64,000 bases of DNA from assembly GCF_017573505.1 (NCBI RefSeq), contig NZ_JAGEOJ010000009.1:248001-312000 (forward strand). The letters are read 5' to 3'. The DNA comes from Actinomadura barringtoniae. Lineage in GTDB: Bacteria > Actinomycetota > Actinomycetes > Streptosporangiales > Streptosporangiaceae. The position numbers and the translations under genes were made by a program. This document shows, one piece after another, positions 43,709 to 52,425 of the stretch (its first letter is position 1; each line of letters starts with the position of its first letter). A model generated the notes under the pieces. It was not told where the DNA came from, searched no databases, and saw nothing but the letters and a program-made list of their open reading frames with translations.

Positions 43709-44473
43709 ATGAACTTCCGCGACCTGCACCACGGTGACCGCCCGCTGCTGCTGCCGAACGCCTGGGACTTCGCGAGCGGGGCCGCGCTCGCGGCCGCGGG
43801 CTTCCCCGCCGTCGCCACGACCAGCCTCGGCGTCGCGGTGGCGGCGGGCAAGCAGGACGCCCGGGGCGGCACGGTCGAGGAGACGATGATCCTCGCCTAC
43901 TCCCTCGCCCGGCTGCCGGCCCCGGTGAGCGTCGACATCGAGGGCGGGTTCTTCGACGACCCGAAGGAGGTCGGCGACCTGGTCGCCGAGCTCGCCTCGT
44001 ACGGCATCGCCGGGATCAACATCGAGGACGGCAGGCCCACGGGCCCACTCGCCTCCACCGAACATCACACCGCCGTCATCGCGGCCGTGAAGCAAGCCGC
44101 TCCCGACGTGTTCGTGAACGCCCGCACGGACACGTACTGGCAGTTCGACCAGGGCTCGGCCCCCGAGACGCTGAGCCGCGCGAAGGCCTACGCGGACGCC
44201 GGAGCCGACGGCATCTTCGTCCCCGGCGCCGCCACCGACGCCGACATCGAGGCACTAGTGACCGGGATCGACCTCCCGCTGAACGTCCTCTACATGCCAG
44301 GCAAAATGACCTACGAGCACCTGGCTGACCTAGGCGTAAGCCGTATCAGCACGGGCTCACTGCTCTTCCGCGCAGCCCTCAACACCGCAGTCACCACAGC
44401 GCTCGAAATCACGAACGGCCCGGTCGACCGCCCCATCCCCTCCTACTCCGAGGTGATGAAGCTGGTGGACTAA
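43709..44473 (+). CDS. Isocitrate lyase / PEP mutase superfamily enzyme
   Basis: A 254-residue TIM-barrel protein of the phosphoenolpyruvate mutase/oxaloacetate hydrolase group. Visible motifs: LLLPNAWDFASGAALAAAGFPAVATTS, the metal-ligand region VDIEGGF and INIEDG, FVNARTDTY, and AGADGIFVPGA. It lacks the KRCGH catalytic loop of true isocitrate lyases, so it is more likely a lyase or mutase on another 2-oxo acid. TAGCGT lies seven bases before the ATG, so the leader would be very short. Overlaps the next, convergent gene by four bases. Confidence 0.82.
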   Translation: MNFRDLHHGDRPLLLPNAWDFASGAALAAAGFPAVATTSLGVAVAAGKQDARGGTVEETMILAYSLARLPAPVSVDIEGGFFDDPKEVGDLVAELASYGIAGINIEDGRPTGPLASTEHHTAVIAAVKQAAPDVFVNARTDTYWQFDQGSAPETLSRAKAYADAGADGIFVPGAATDADIEALVTGIDLPLNVLYMPGKMTYEHLADLGVSRISTGSLLFRAALNTAVTTALEITNGPVDRPIPSYSEVMKLVD

Positions 44474-45303
44474 GGCTTGCGCCCGACGCCGCCCAGGAAC
44501 CACACCAGGTCGGCGTCCTCGCCGGGCTCGGTCTCGGGCCGCCACCAGGGCACCCACTCCAGGCCGGGCTCCACCATCTCGAAGTCCCCGAAGAAGCGCT
44601 GCACCTCATCCCGCGTACGCGCCTTCGCGGGCGAGGCCGTCCGGCTGTAGATCTCCTCAAGCCGGTGCACCACGTCCGGACGCAGATCCGGGCACCCATG
44701 CGAGACGGCCAGGAAACTCCCCGAGGGAAGCGCGTCGCGAAGCCGGTCCAGTATCCCGTGCGGGTCCTGATGGTCGGGAACGAAATGCAGTATGGCCAGC
44801 AACAACAACGCCACCGGCCGCTCGAAGTCGATGAGCCGCTTGACGTCCGGGTGGTCCAGAAGACTCTCTGGCTCCCGCAGATCCGCCGTAATGACCGTCG
44901 TCTTGTCGTTGTTGGCGAGCAGAGCCCGCCCGTGCGACAGCACCACGGGGTCGTTGTCCACGTACACGACCTGCGCGTGCGGGTTGTAGCGCTGCGCGAT
45001 CTGGTGAACGTTGTCCTGCGTGGGAAGCCCGGTGCCGATGTCGAGGAACTGGTCGATCCCGTGCTCCTCAGCCAGGAACCGCACCACTCTCGCGAGGAAC
45101 GCCCGGTTCTCCCGCACGACCCGAGGGAACAGCGGATCGGCGGTCACGGCCTCGTCGGCGCGTTCCCGGTCGACCGACAGATGGTCCTTACCGCCCAGCA
45201 GGTAGTCGTACATGCGGGCGACGGAGGGCGTCTCCATCTCCAGCTGCGTGGGCGTCCACCCGTCGGCCGGGTCGTGCAGACCACCCAAACGCCTCTCGGT
45301 CAT
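44470..45303 (-). CDS. SAM-dependent methyltransferase, DUF574 (Methyltransf_19) family
   Basis: A 277-residue putative methyltransferase of a family heavily amplified in actinomycetes. Signatures: ETPSVARMYDYLLGGKDHLSVDR, the SAM motif QFLDIGTGLPTQDNVHQIAQ, VVYVDNDPVVLSHGRALL, and VALLLLAILHFVPD. No substrate is known for most members. The ATG giving MTERRLGG is chosen; the same frame extends 59 codons upstream through an AT-richer, non-homologous stretch. Tail-to-tail with the PEP-mutase-like gene. Confidence 0.88.
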   Translation of the reverse strand: MTERRLGGLHDPADGWTPTQLEMETPSVARMYDYLLGGKDHLSVDRERADEAVTADPLFPRVVRENRAFLARVVRFLAEEHGIDQFLDIGTGLPTQDNVHQIAQRYNPHAQVVYVDNDPVVLSHGRALLANNDKTTVITADLREPESLLDHPDVKRLIDFERPVALLLLAILHFVPDHQDPHGILDRLRDALPSGSFLAVSHGCPDLRPDVVHRLEEIYSRTASPAKARTRDEVQRFFGDFEMVEPGLEWVPWWRPETEPGEDADLVWFLGGVGRKP

Positions 45304-45664
45304 CAGGCACCGTTCCCCTTCAAGATCTTCTAAGCCCCAGTAAATCACTCCAGATACGGTCACCGCCCATGGATCCACACGCCGGCGGCTGAACCGCCCG
45401 GCTGATCGGGCCGTGGTACTGGATACGGCGCGGGCGCTTGAACGCGTTCCGGAGCTTCTTGGTCTCTCTCCGCATTTCATCGCGACGGGAATTCGGGGGG
45501 ATCGAGCGGCTCGTTACGGGGTGCCCGCGGTGGGACACGGTACGTGCGCAGGATTGGACAATTAACGGGGAATCCTTGTCCGGTTCAGGCTTATCGATGG
45601 TTCCGCGTGGGGCCTTGTGGTCGCATGTCTCGTGGCACATTTGCGGCATGAGGGGCGGGAGTGA
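45304..45664. other. Intergenic region, less GC-rich than its neighbours
   Basis: About 360 bp between two divergent genes, holding both promoters. A 51-codon minus-strand frame ending at 45320 (starting MRRETKKLRNAFKRPRR) has no ribosome-binding site and no recognisable family, so I do not call it. No structured RNA or repeat seen. Confidence 0.4.
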
Positions 45665-46576
45665 ATGGTGCCTTCGGACATTGAGCGGCATCCGCCGATC
45701 AAGACGCGGCGGGTCGCGTTCGACTGGGAATCGACGCCGTTGCACTGGATTCCCGGCGCGCCGGTCGCCACGCACATGGTCAACTTCTTCCAGGTGCTGC
45801 TGACGACCGGGGAGAAATGGTTCGTGCAGTGCGTTCAGGAGGCGACGCCCTGGGTGCGCGATGAGCGGCTGCGGGCGGAGATCAAGGGGTTCATCGGGCA
45901 GGAGACCGTGCACGCGCGCAGCCACCAGGGGGTGCTCGACCGGCTGCTCGCGCGCAACGGCATGGACACCGGCGAGATCACCCGTGAGGCGCACGTCAAG
46001 CTGGCCGAACGCCAGGAGGCGATGGCGGCGATGGCGCGGCGGTCACCGCGCCGGTTCCGGCGGCGGCTGCTCTTCGAGCTGGGCGCGGTGGCGGCGATCG
46101 AGCACTACACGGCGGTGATCGGCCAATGGATCATCGAGAACGACCGGCTCGACGAATGCGGCGCCGATCCGACGATGCTCGATCTTTTCCGCTGGCACGG
46201 GGCCGAAGAGGTAGAACATCGTTCGGTGGTGTTCGACGTTTACGCCGAGCTCGGCGGCGGCTATCTGTTGCGGATCTTGTCGTGGGCGGTGGCGGTCTTT
46301 CTGCTCTCCACGACGCTGGCCCGTGGAACGGTCATGCTGCTGAAATGCGACCCAACGATCACTAAGCCGGTGACATTCGGGCGCGTATACCGCTCGTATC
46401 GCAAGTCGGTCCGCAGGAAACAGATTCCGGGCATGGTGGGGTTCTTCTTCGGACGCGAAGCGCTGACCTATCTGAGGCCCTCACACCATCCTTCGCAGGT
46501 GTGCTCGACGCAGGTGGCGCTGGACTACCTGAGGCGGTCACCGGCCGCGCTCGCGGCAGGCTACGACCCCTACTAG
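45665..46576 (+). CDS. Predicted metal-dependent hydrolase (PF10118 type)
   Basis: A 303-residue helical protein with repeated Glu/His motifs expected for a di-metal site: FIGQETVHARSHQGV, LGAVAAIEHYTAVIG, and WHGAEEVEHRSVVFDVY. This EXXH plus EEXXH arrangement resembles ferritin-like carboxylate enzymes and is diagnostic for PF10118. One hydrophobic segment near residue 205 (ILSWAVAVFLLSTTLA) suggests membrane association. Its 3' end overlaps the convergent LysR gene by four bases. Reaction unknown. Confidence 0.8.
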   Translation: MVPSDIERHPPIKTRRVAFDWESTPLHWIPGAPVATHMVNFFQVLLTTGEKWFVQCVQEATPWVRDERLRAEIKGFIGQETVHARSHQGVLDRLLARNGMDTGEITREAHVKLAERQEAMAAMARRSPRRFRRRLLFELGAVAAIEHYTAVIGQWIIENDRLDECGADPTMLDLFRWHGAEEVEHRSVVFDVYAELGGGYLLRILSWAVAVFLLSTTLARGTVMLLKCDPTITKPVTFGRVYRSYRKSVRRKQIPGMVGFFFGREALTYLRPSHHPSQVCSTQVALDYLRRSPAALAAGYDPY

Positions 46577-47466
46577 GCGGAGGCGGCCTCATCGGCCCGC
46601 GGGGCCAGGTGGTCCAGGAGGGCGGACGCCGCGGGGTTGCGAGGGCGCGGCGCGCGGCCGACCAGGATCACGGTGCGCGCGGGGTCTGGCTGGCGCATCC
46701 GTACGCAGGGCAGCCCGGCGCTCTCCCCCACCAGGCGCGGCACGATCGCGATGCCGATGCCCGCCCGGACCAGATCGACCAGGAACCTGATCTGGGTGAC
46801 CTCGCAGGTGATCTGGCGATGCAGGCCGCAGCCCGCTGCCAGGCGGCGGACGGCCGTCTCCAGGCCGGTGCCCGCGCGGAAGTCCACGAAGGGCTCCTCG
46901 GTCAGGTCCGACAGCAGCACCCGCTCCTCCCCCGCCAGCCGGTGGTCGGGAGCGGTCACCAGGACCAGCTCCTCGTCCCAGCTCGCGAACGTCGTGAGCC
47001 CGTCGGGCAGCTCGGCACCGTCGAGGGCGACGTAGGCCAGGTCCAGCTCCCGCGCCAGCAGGGCGTCCAGCAGCTCGCCGGTGGGCGCCTCGCGTACGGA
47101 GATCTGCACGCCCGGCCGGCGGCGGTGGAACGCGGCGAGCTCGGCGGGCAGGTCGACGCCCGTGAGCGTCTGGATGCTGCCGATCGCGACCCGTCCGGTG
47201 GTCAGCTCGGTCACGGCCGCGACGGCGTCCCGTGCCGCCACCGCGTCGGCCAGCAGCGCGCGGGCGGCGGGCAGCAGGGCGTGCCCGGCGGGGGTGAGCA
47301 CGGGCCTGCGCCCGGTCCGGTCGAACAGGTCGGCGCCCAGGTCGTGCTCCAGCTTGCGGATGGACGTGCTCAGGGCCGACTGGACGATGAGCTCCGCGCG
47401 GGCGGCGGCGGTGAAGCTCCCGTGGTTGGCGACCGCCACGAAATGGCGGAGCTGGCGCATCTCCAT
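46573..47466 (-). CDS. LysR-family transcriptional regulator
   Basis: A 297-residue regulator with the N-terminal winged helix-turn-helix (MRQLRHFVAVANHGSFTAAARAELIVQSALSTSIRKLEHDLGADLFDR) and a periplasmic-binding-like effector domain. Two ATGs (first and third codons) are equally possible. An 8-bp inverted repeat overlaps the start codon, consistent with autorepression. LysR genes usually control the divergent gene, but here that is only a 48-codon frame, so the natural target may have been lost or lie elsewhere. Confidence 0.92.
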   Translation of the reverse strand: MEMRQLRHFVAVANHGSFTAAARAELIVQSALSTSIRKLEHDLGADLFDRTGRRPVLTPAGHALLPAARALLADAVAARDAVAAVTELTTGRVAIGSIQTLTGVDLPAELAAFHRRRPGVQISVREAPTGELLDALLARELDLAYVALDGAELPDGLTTFASWDEELVLVTAPDHRLAGEERVLLSDLTEEPFVDFRAGTGLETAVRRLAAGCGLHRQITCEVTQIRFLVDLVRAGIGIAIVPRLVGESAGLPCVRMRQPDPARTVILVGRAPRPRNPAASALLDHLAPRADEAASA

Positions 47467-47485
47467 CCATCGATTCTATGGATGG
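47463..47485. promoter_or_regulatory. Inverted repeat CCATCCAT-N7-ATGGATGG over the LysR start
   Basis: Perfect 8-bp arms around CGATTCT. The size and partial dyad symmetry suit a LysR-type binding site controlling both divergent directions. Confidence 0.55.
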
Positions 47486-47542
47486 CGGACAGCTAAACGA
47501 TGTGTTGGACCGATGGGAGGCGGCCGGACCAGGCTGGGAGCC

Positions 47543-47689
47543 ATGAACCACGTACCCCGTTTCTGGTCGGCCGCCTACGGCCCTGACCGCTCGCCGATCA
47601 CCCGTTTCCTCGCCCGCCGCGCCCTCGCGGTCCGGGCGTTCGTGTACGACCTCGCCACAGCCGATCATCAGCCGTTCGCGAGTCTGTGA
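47543..47689 (+). CDS. Small ORF divergent from LysR gene, possibly a gene remnant
   Basis: A 48-codon frame starting MNHVPRFWSAAYGPDRSPITRF, with GGGAG two bases before the ATG. It contains no membrane segment and resembles no family I know. Its end runs 22 bp into the convergent sigma-factor gene. It could be a genuine small protein, or the truncated start of the LysR target gene. Confidence 0.35.
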   Translation: MNHVPRFWSAAYGPDRSPITRFLARRALAVRAFVYDLATADHQPFASL

Positions 47690-48858
47690 CCCTTCAGCTC
47701 GTCGATGCGGCGTTCGAGGAAACGGCGTTCGACCTCCGTCGTGGACAGGTCGAGCGCCCGCTCGTAGGCCGCGAGCGCTCCCGCGACGTCGTCCATGCGC
47801 CGCAGCAGCTCGGCTCGCGTCGAGTGGAAGTACCGGTATTCGCCCAGGTCCAGCTCGTCCACGATCGCCAGCGCGGCAGCGGGGCCCTCGACTTCGGCGA
47901 TCGCCACCGCGCGGTTCAGCGCGACGACGGCCGACCCGGTCAGCTCGTGCAGCCGGTCGTAGAGCGCGGCGACGGCCGGCCAGTCGATCGGCGTCTCGGT
48001 CTGCAGCGCGGCGATGGCGGCCTGCACCGAGTAGGCGCCGCGGGCGCCCAGCCTGACCGCATGGTCGAGCAGCGCCTTGCCCTCCTCGATCTGGGCGTCG
48101 TTCCACAGCGCGCGATCCTGCTCGTGCAGCGGAACGATCTCGCCGTCGCGCACTCGCGCCGCCCGCCGCGAGTCGTGCAGCAGCATGAGCGCCAGCAGCG
48201 CCCGCGCGTCGGGCTCATCGGGCATGAGGCCGATCAGGATCCGCCCGAGCCTGATCGCCTCGGCGGCCAGGTCGGCCCGTCCGTCGCCGTACCCCTGGTT
48301 GAAGATCAGGTACAGCGCCGCCAGCACCGAGCGCACCCGCTCGGGCAGCGCGTGGTCGGGCGGCACGGTGAACGGGATGCCGGCGACCCGGATCTTGGTG
48401 CGGGCGCGCGTCAGGCGCCGCTTCATCGTCTCGTCGTTCACCAGGAACGCCCGCGCGATCTCCGGCGTCTCCAGGCCGCCCAGCGAGCGCAGCGTGAGCG
48501 CGACGCGGGCCTCGGGATTCAGCGCCGGATGGCAGCACAGGAAGAACAGCTCGAGCCGTTCGTCGGGGATGATGGTCTCGTTCATCTCGATCTCCACCGG
48601 CTCCGGCCGATCCAGCAGCCGGAGCTTCTCCGCGTAGGTCCGGTCGCGCCGGAGCCGGTCGACCGCCCGGCGCCGCGCGGTGACGACGAGCCAGGCCCCC
48701 GGGTTGTCGGGGGGCCCGTCGCTCGCCCAGCGTTCGGCCGCGATGGCGAACGCCTCCTGCGCGGCCTCCTCGGCCAGGTCCACGTCGCCGAGGTACCCGA
48801 CCAGTGAGGCGAACACCCTGCCCCACTGGTCGCGGAAGACGTCCTCCAGCACGTTCAA
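47668..48858 (-). CDS. ECF42-type RNA polymerase sigma factor with C-terminal TPR-like domain
   Basis: A 396-residue extracytoplasmic-function sigma factor. Region 2 (FASLVGYLGDVDLAEEAAQEAFAIAAERW) and region 4 (LTLRSLGGLETPEIARAFLVNDETMKRRLTRARTKIR) occupy the first 170 residues. The long C-terminal extension has helical repeats (LYLIFNQGYGDGRADLAAEAIRL, YDRLHELTGSAVVALNRAVAIAEVEGPAAALAIVD), the mark of the ECF42 group. That group has no anti-sigma factor and is linked to DGPF (YCII) genes, as here. The TTG start has GGAG seven bases upstream; a GTG two codons later is an alternative. Confidence 0.9.
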   Translation of the reverse strand: MNVLEDVFRDQWGRVFASLVGYLGDVDLAEEAAQEAFAIAAERWASDGPPDNPGAWLVVTARRRAVDRLRRDRTYAEKLRLLDRPEPVEIEMNETIIPDERLELFFLCCHPALNPEARVALTLRSLGGLETPEIARAFLVNDETMKRRLTRARTKIRVAGIPFTVPPDHALPERVRSVLAALYLIFNQGYGDGRADLAAEAIRLGRILIGLMPDEPDARALLALMLLHDSRRAARVRDGEIVPLHEQDRALWNDAQIEEGKALLDHAVRLGARGAYSVQAAIAALQTETPIDWPAVAALYDRLHELTGSAVVALNRAVAIAEVEGPAAALAIVDELDLGEYRYFHSTRAELLRRMDDVAGALAAYERALDLSTTEVERRFLERRIDELKGHRLANG

Positions 48859-48902
48859 CTCGGTTCTCCGTGTCGTCGGTGATCCGTGTCCTCGGTGATC
48901 CG

Positions 48903-49256
48903 TCAGCTCAGGTGCTCGGTGTACTCCGCCAGCGGCCGCACCTCGACCGAGCCGCCCATGCGCAGGGCCGGGATGCGCCGCGCGAGCTCCAGCGCCTCGT
49001 CCAGGTCGGCGGCCTCCACGAGGAAGAACCCGCCGAAGATCTCCTTGGTGTCGGCGAACGGCCCGTCGGTCAGCAGCAGCTCGCCGTCCAGGTCCCGCAC
49101 CGTGGTCGCGGTGTCGCCCGGCTCCAGGCGCGCCCCGGTGAGCGTCCGCCCGTCCCGCCGCACGGCCATGTACTCCGCGGTGATCGCGGCGCGCTGGTCG
49201 CCGTCCAGGCCGTCGTAGGACCCGGGGCGCTCGTTGATCAGCAGTGCGTACCTCAT
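48903..49256 (-). CDS. YCII-related DGPF-domain protein
   Basis: A 117-residue protein of the YCII/DGPF family, with MRYALLINERPG at the start and the name-giving LLTDGPFADTKEIFGGFFLVEA in the middle. Such proteins are the habitual partners and probable targets of ECF42 sigma factors; their biochemical role is unknown. The start overlaps the upstream reductase-like gene (ATGA), and the sigma gene begins 44 bp downstream. Confidence 0.9.
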   Translation of the reverse strand: MRYALLINERPGSYDGLDGDQRAAITAEYMAVRRDGRTLTGARLEPGDTATTVRDLDGELLLTDGPFADTKEIFGGFFLVEAADLDEALELARRIPALRMGGSVEVRPLAEYTEHLS

Positions 49257-49825
49257 CGACGGTCTCCTTCGGGACGGTCGTACACCATGCGGACGCCCGC
49301 GCCCGCCTGCTCGGCCTTCGTCAGCTCCAGCTCGATCGGTCCGGCGCCGTCGAACAGCCGCCGCCCCTGACCGACCACGGTCGGGAAGACCATCAGCCGG
49401 TACTGGTCTACCAGGTCGCGCTCCCGCAGCGCCTCGACGATCGCGGCGCTGCCGGTGATCACGATGTCCTGGTCCCGGCTGATCTTGGTGACGGCCTCGA
49501 CGAGGTCGCCGTCCAGCAGCGCGGAGTTGTTCCACGCCGACAGGTCGTCCAGCGTCCGCGAGGCGACGAGCTTCGGAATGGCGTTCATCTTCTGCGAGAA
49601 CTCGTCCTCGCGGCCCGGCCAGATGTGGGTGAACAGCTGCCAGGTGACGCGGCCGAGGAGCATGACGCCGGTGTCCAGGATCGTGCCCAGCTGGAACTTG
49701 TCGCCCGCGACGGCCTCGGGGCCGTGCCGGAACGCCCAGCCGCCGAACGCCGTGCCGCCCGAGCCGTCCGGGTCGTCGATGACGCCGTCGAGGGTGATGA
49801 ACTCCATGACGATGACCTTGCCCAT
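49253..49825 (-). CDS. Dihydrofolate reductase-family protein (RibD C-terminal domain)
   Basis: A 190-residue Rossmann-like reductase: MGKVIVMEFITLDGVIDDPDG, MLLGRVTWQLFTHIWP, LVASRTLDD, and the nucleotide-binding DIVITGSAAIVEALRERDLVDQYRLMVFPTVVGQGRRLF. These are typical of the YwjB/YyaP-like members of the family, not biosynthetic DHFR. It leads the operon with the DGPF and ECF42 genes and probably uses NADPH; substrate unknown. Confidence 0.88.
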   Translation of the reverse strand: MGKVIVMEFITLDGVIDDPDGSGGTAFGGWAFRHGPEAVAGDKFQLGTILDTGVMLLGRVTWQLFTHIWPGREDEFSQKMNAIPKLVASRTLDDLSAWNNSALLDGDLVEAVTKISRDQDIVITGSAAIVEALRERDLVDQYRLMVFPTVVGQGRRLFDGAGPIELELTKAEQAGAGVRMVYDRPEGDRR

Positions 49826-49971
49826 GATGCTGCTCCCTTGTGCCGTTCCGGTTGTTCGGCGAGAGGACGAACCGGGACTCCGTCAGGGGACAGCCCGCCA
49901 TTGTGATTCAGGTCACATCATTCGGAGCGCGTCCCAGGCGCTTTTCACATCCAGCGCGGACAATTGTTTGT

Positions 49972-50460
49972 ATGAGTTGGCTCCCTCCCGAGCAGTACAT
50001 CCGGACGCTACCGAACGCGACGATGTACGCCGCTCTGTATTTCACCGACTTCGAAGGAAATCCCTTCGCACTCCGGTCGGCGCACAACGTGGAGAGGTGG
50101 CAGTTTCCCGGCGGCAACGTCGAGCACTGCGACGCCTCTCCCTTCGCCGCGGCGGTACGCGAGTGCCGCGAAGAGACCGGCATCGAGTTCCAGGGCCCGC
50201 CCGTCCTGCTGCTCACCCACTTCCTGCCCCCTGAACGCCGCTGGCCGTCGGCGAAGGTCGGCTTCGTCTTCGACGGCGGAATCCTGACGCCCGACGTGCT
50301 CGACCGGATCGTCCTCGATCCGGAGGAGCACTCGGAGTGGCTCGTCCAGTCCCTCACTGAGTGGGAGACGACCATGAGCATGCGTCTCTACGCCCGCGTG
50401 ACGGCGCTCGACGAGGCGCGCCGCACCCGTTCGGCGGCCTTCCTCTGCGAAGCGGCCTGA
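49972..50460 (+). CDS. NUDIX hydrolase
   Basis: A 162-residue hydrolase of nucleoside-diphosphate derivatives. The Nudix helix is WQFPGGNVEHCDASPFAAAVRECREETGIEF, with one extra residue before the REC-REETG core that carries the metal-binding glutamates. The ATG giving MSWLPPEQYIRT is chosen over a longer frame that enters the upstream promoter. Stands alone, divergent from the ECF42 operon, so it may share that promoter region. Confidence 0.85.
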   Translation: MSWLPPEQYIRTLPNATMYAALYFTDFEGNPFALRSAHNVERWQFPGGNVEHCDASPFAAAVRECREETGIEFQGPPVLLLTHFLPPERRWPSAKVGFVFDGGILTPDVLDRIVLDPEEHSEWLVQSLTEWETTMSMRLYARVTALDEARRTRSAAFLCEAA

Positions 50461-50472
50461 GGCCGCCTGTCG

Positions 50473-51861
50473 CTAGTGGCCCGTGATGGCGTCGGCCACG
50501 CGGGCGAGGACCGACGTGCGGGATGAGTGCTGCTCTCGCGCGTCGGCGGTGCGGTAGAGCGCGTACATCGACTGGACGCCCAGCCACCGCAGGGGCTCCG
50601 GCTCCCAGCGGCGGACCTTCCAGTTGACCCACGGCAGCCGGGCGAGTTCGGAGTCGCGGCGCAGCACGAGGTCGCGCAGCGTACGGCCCGCCAGGTTGGC
50701 CGTCGCCACGCCGTGACCGGTGTAGCCGCCCGCGTAGCCCAGCCCGGTCTCGTGGTCGAGCACCACGGTCGAGCACCAGTCGCGCGGCACGCCCAGCACA
50801 CCGCTCCACGAGTGCGCCACCTGGGCTTCGGACGCGGCGGGGAACATCGCGGTCAGCATCTGCCAGAGGGCGCCGGTGGTCTGCGCCCGCGTCCGGCCGG
50901 CGTCGTCGATGCGGGAGCCGTAGCGGTACGGCTTGCCCCGCCCGCCGAAGGCGATGCGGCCGTCGGCGGTGCGCTGCGCGTACATGTAGTAGTGCGCCAT
51001 GTCGCCCAGCAGCTCGGCGTTCTCCCACCCGATGGCCTTCCAGGCGGTCTCCGGCAGCGGCGTGGTCACGATCATCGAACTGTTCATCGGGAGCCAATCA
51101 CGGTGGTGGCCGGGCACGGCCGCCGTGAAGCCCTCGGTGGCGCGGATGACGTGGTCGGCGGTGACCGTGCCGTGCGGCGTCACGGCCGTACGAGGCTCGA
51201 TGCGGGTGACCGCGGTCCGCTCGAAGATCTCCACTCCCAGGTCCCTGACGCACCGCGCCAGCCCCTGGGCCAGGGCGGCAGGCTGGACGCGGGCGCAGTG
51301 CGGGCTCCAGATCGCGCCGGTGAGGCCTTCGACGTTCAGGTTGGGGTCGACGAGCATCAGATCGTCCTCGGTCCAGCCCCAGTCGCGGGAGGTGGCGATG
51401 ACCTCGCGCAGTCGGGCGGACTGCGCGGCGTTCCGCGCCACCGTCAGCACCCCGCTCTTGACCAGGTCCGCCTCGATCCCCTCGGCCGCCGCGACCCGCA
51501 GGACCTCGTCCACGGTGGCGAACATGGCCCGCTGGAGGGCGACGGCGGCGGGACGGCCGTGCCGCCGGGCGTACCGTTCCCGCGACCCGGCCAGCTCACC
51601 GACGACCCAGCCGCCGTTGCGGCCGGACGCGCCGAACCCGGCGAACTCCTTCTCCAGGATCACGATCCGCAGGTCCGGCTGCGCCTTCTTCAGGTAATAC
51701 GCGGTCCACAGGCCCGTGTAGCCCGCGCCGACGACGCACACGTCCGCCGTCCGGTCGCCCGGCAGCGGCTCGCCCGGGCGCGGCAGGCCGATCTGCCGGT
51801 ACCAGTACGAGACGGAGCCGTTGACGTGATCGGCGGCGCGCACGGAACTCATGGCGCTCAT
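50473..51861 (-). CDS. FAD-dependent amine/amino acid oxidoreductase (DAO family)
   Basis: A flavoprotein of about 462 residues. The FAD-binding Rossmann motif is DVCVVGAGYTGLWTAYYLKKAQPDLRIVILEKEFAGFGASGRNGGWV, matching the PuuB/glycine-oxidase-like group. VTADHVIRATEGF and the C-terminal YAGGYTGHGVATANLAGR close the FAD site. Likely oxidises a polyamine conjugate or D-/secondary amino acid, giving hydrogen peroxide. Two ATGs nine bases apart compete as start. Confidence 0.87.
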   Translation of the reverse strand: MSAMSSVRAADHVNGSVSYWYRQIGLPRPGEPLPGDRTADVCVVGAGYTGLWTAYYLKKAQPDLRIVILEKEFAGFGASGRNGGWVVGELAGSRERYARRHGRPAAVALQRAMFATVDEVLRVAAAEGIEADLVKSGVLTVARNAAQSARLREVIATSRDWGWTEDDLMLVDPNLNVEGLTGAIWSPHCARVQPAALAQGLARCVRDLGVEIFERTAVTRIEPRTAVTPHGTVTADHVIRATEGFTAAVPGHHRDWLPMNSSMIVTTPLPETAWKAIGWENAELLGDMAHYYMYAQRTADGRIAFGGRGKPYRYGSRIDDAGRTRAQTTGALWQMLTAMFPAASEAQVAHSWSGVLGVPRDWCSTVVLDHETGLGYAGGYTGHGVATANLAGRTLRDLVLRRDSELARLPWVNWKVRRWEPEPLRWLGVQSMYALYRTADAREQHSSRTSVLARVADAITGH

Positions 51862-51909
51862 ACTGCTGCATCCGACAGCGAATGGCACCCTCGGAAACTA
51901 ATTCGGTCG

Positions 51910-52425
51910 TCAGACGTCGACTGTGTGACGCGATCCGAACCAGGCCGACCGTTCGGCGGCGTAGTGGCCGTCGCCGTGCGGCCGCATGCCGAGGACGTCG
52001 GCGAGCCCGGCGTCGATCTCGGCGGTGACGCGGCGCAGCCGCAGCACCTCGAACGCGTACTCCAGCACGGCGCGTCCCGCCTCGGCCGCCAGCCCCTGCC
52101 CCCAGCGGTCCGGCTGCAGGCTGTAGACGATCTCGACGTCCGCGCCGTGGCCGCGCAGGCCCGCGACGCCGATCAGGTCGCCGTCGGGCAGCGCGTGGTC
52201 CAGGGCCGTGCCCGCGTCGCGCAGCCCCCACAGGCCGTAGCCCTCGGTGGCGAAGTCGCGCTGGCTGGAGGCGATCACCTCGGTGACCTGGGTCGGCGAG
52301 AGCGCGACGCCCTCGAAGAGGTGGCGGCGCACCTTCGGGCCCGTCCAGTGCGCGAGCAGCGCGCTGTGGTCGCTCATGCTGACCGGGTGCAGCGCCAGGC
52401 GCCCGGTGCGCAGGACGTCACTCAT
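51910..52425 (-). CDS. GNAT-family N-acetyltransferase
   Basis: A 171-residue RimJ/RimL-like acetyltransferase: LRTGRLALHPVSMSDHSALLAHW at the start, and the acetyl-CoA loop LQPDRWGQGLAAEAGRAVLEYAFEVLRLRRVTAEI. The usual segment between the CoA helix and the last strands (N..S..V..KLG) is shortened to DAGLADVLGM. Overlaps the preceding decarboxylase-family gene by 8 bp. Substrate unknown. Confidence 0.85.
   Translation of the reverse strand: MSDVLRTGRLALHPVSMSDHSALLAHWTGPKVRRHLFEGVALSPTQVTEVIASSQRDFATEGYGLWGLRDAGTALDHALPDGDLIGVAGLRGHGADVEIVYSLQPDRWGQGLAAEAGRAVLEYAFEVLRLRRVTAEIDAGLADVLGMRPHGDGHYAAERSAWFGSRHTVDV

Noticed and set aside
43709..44473. True isocitrate lyase or methylisocitrate lyase
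   Set aside because: Lacks the KRCGH catalytic loop and is too short for isocitrate lyase.
45320..45475. 51-codon minus-strand frame before the DUF574 methyltransferase
   Set aside because: No Shine-Dalgarno, no recognisable family and a basic low-complexity start.
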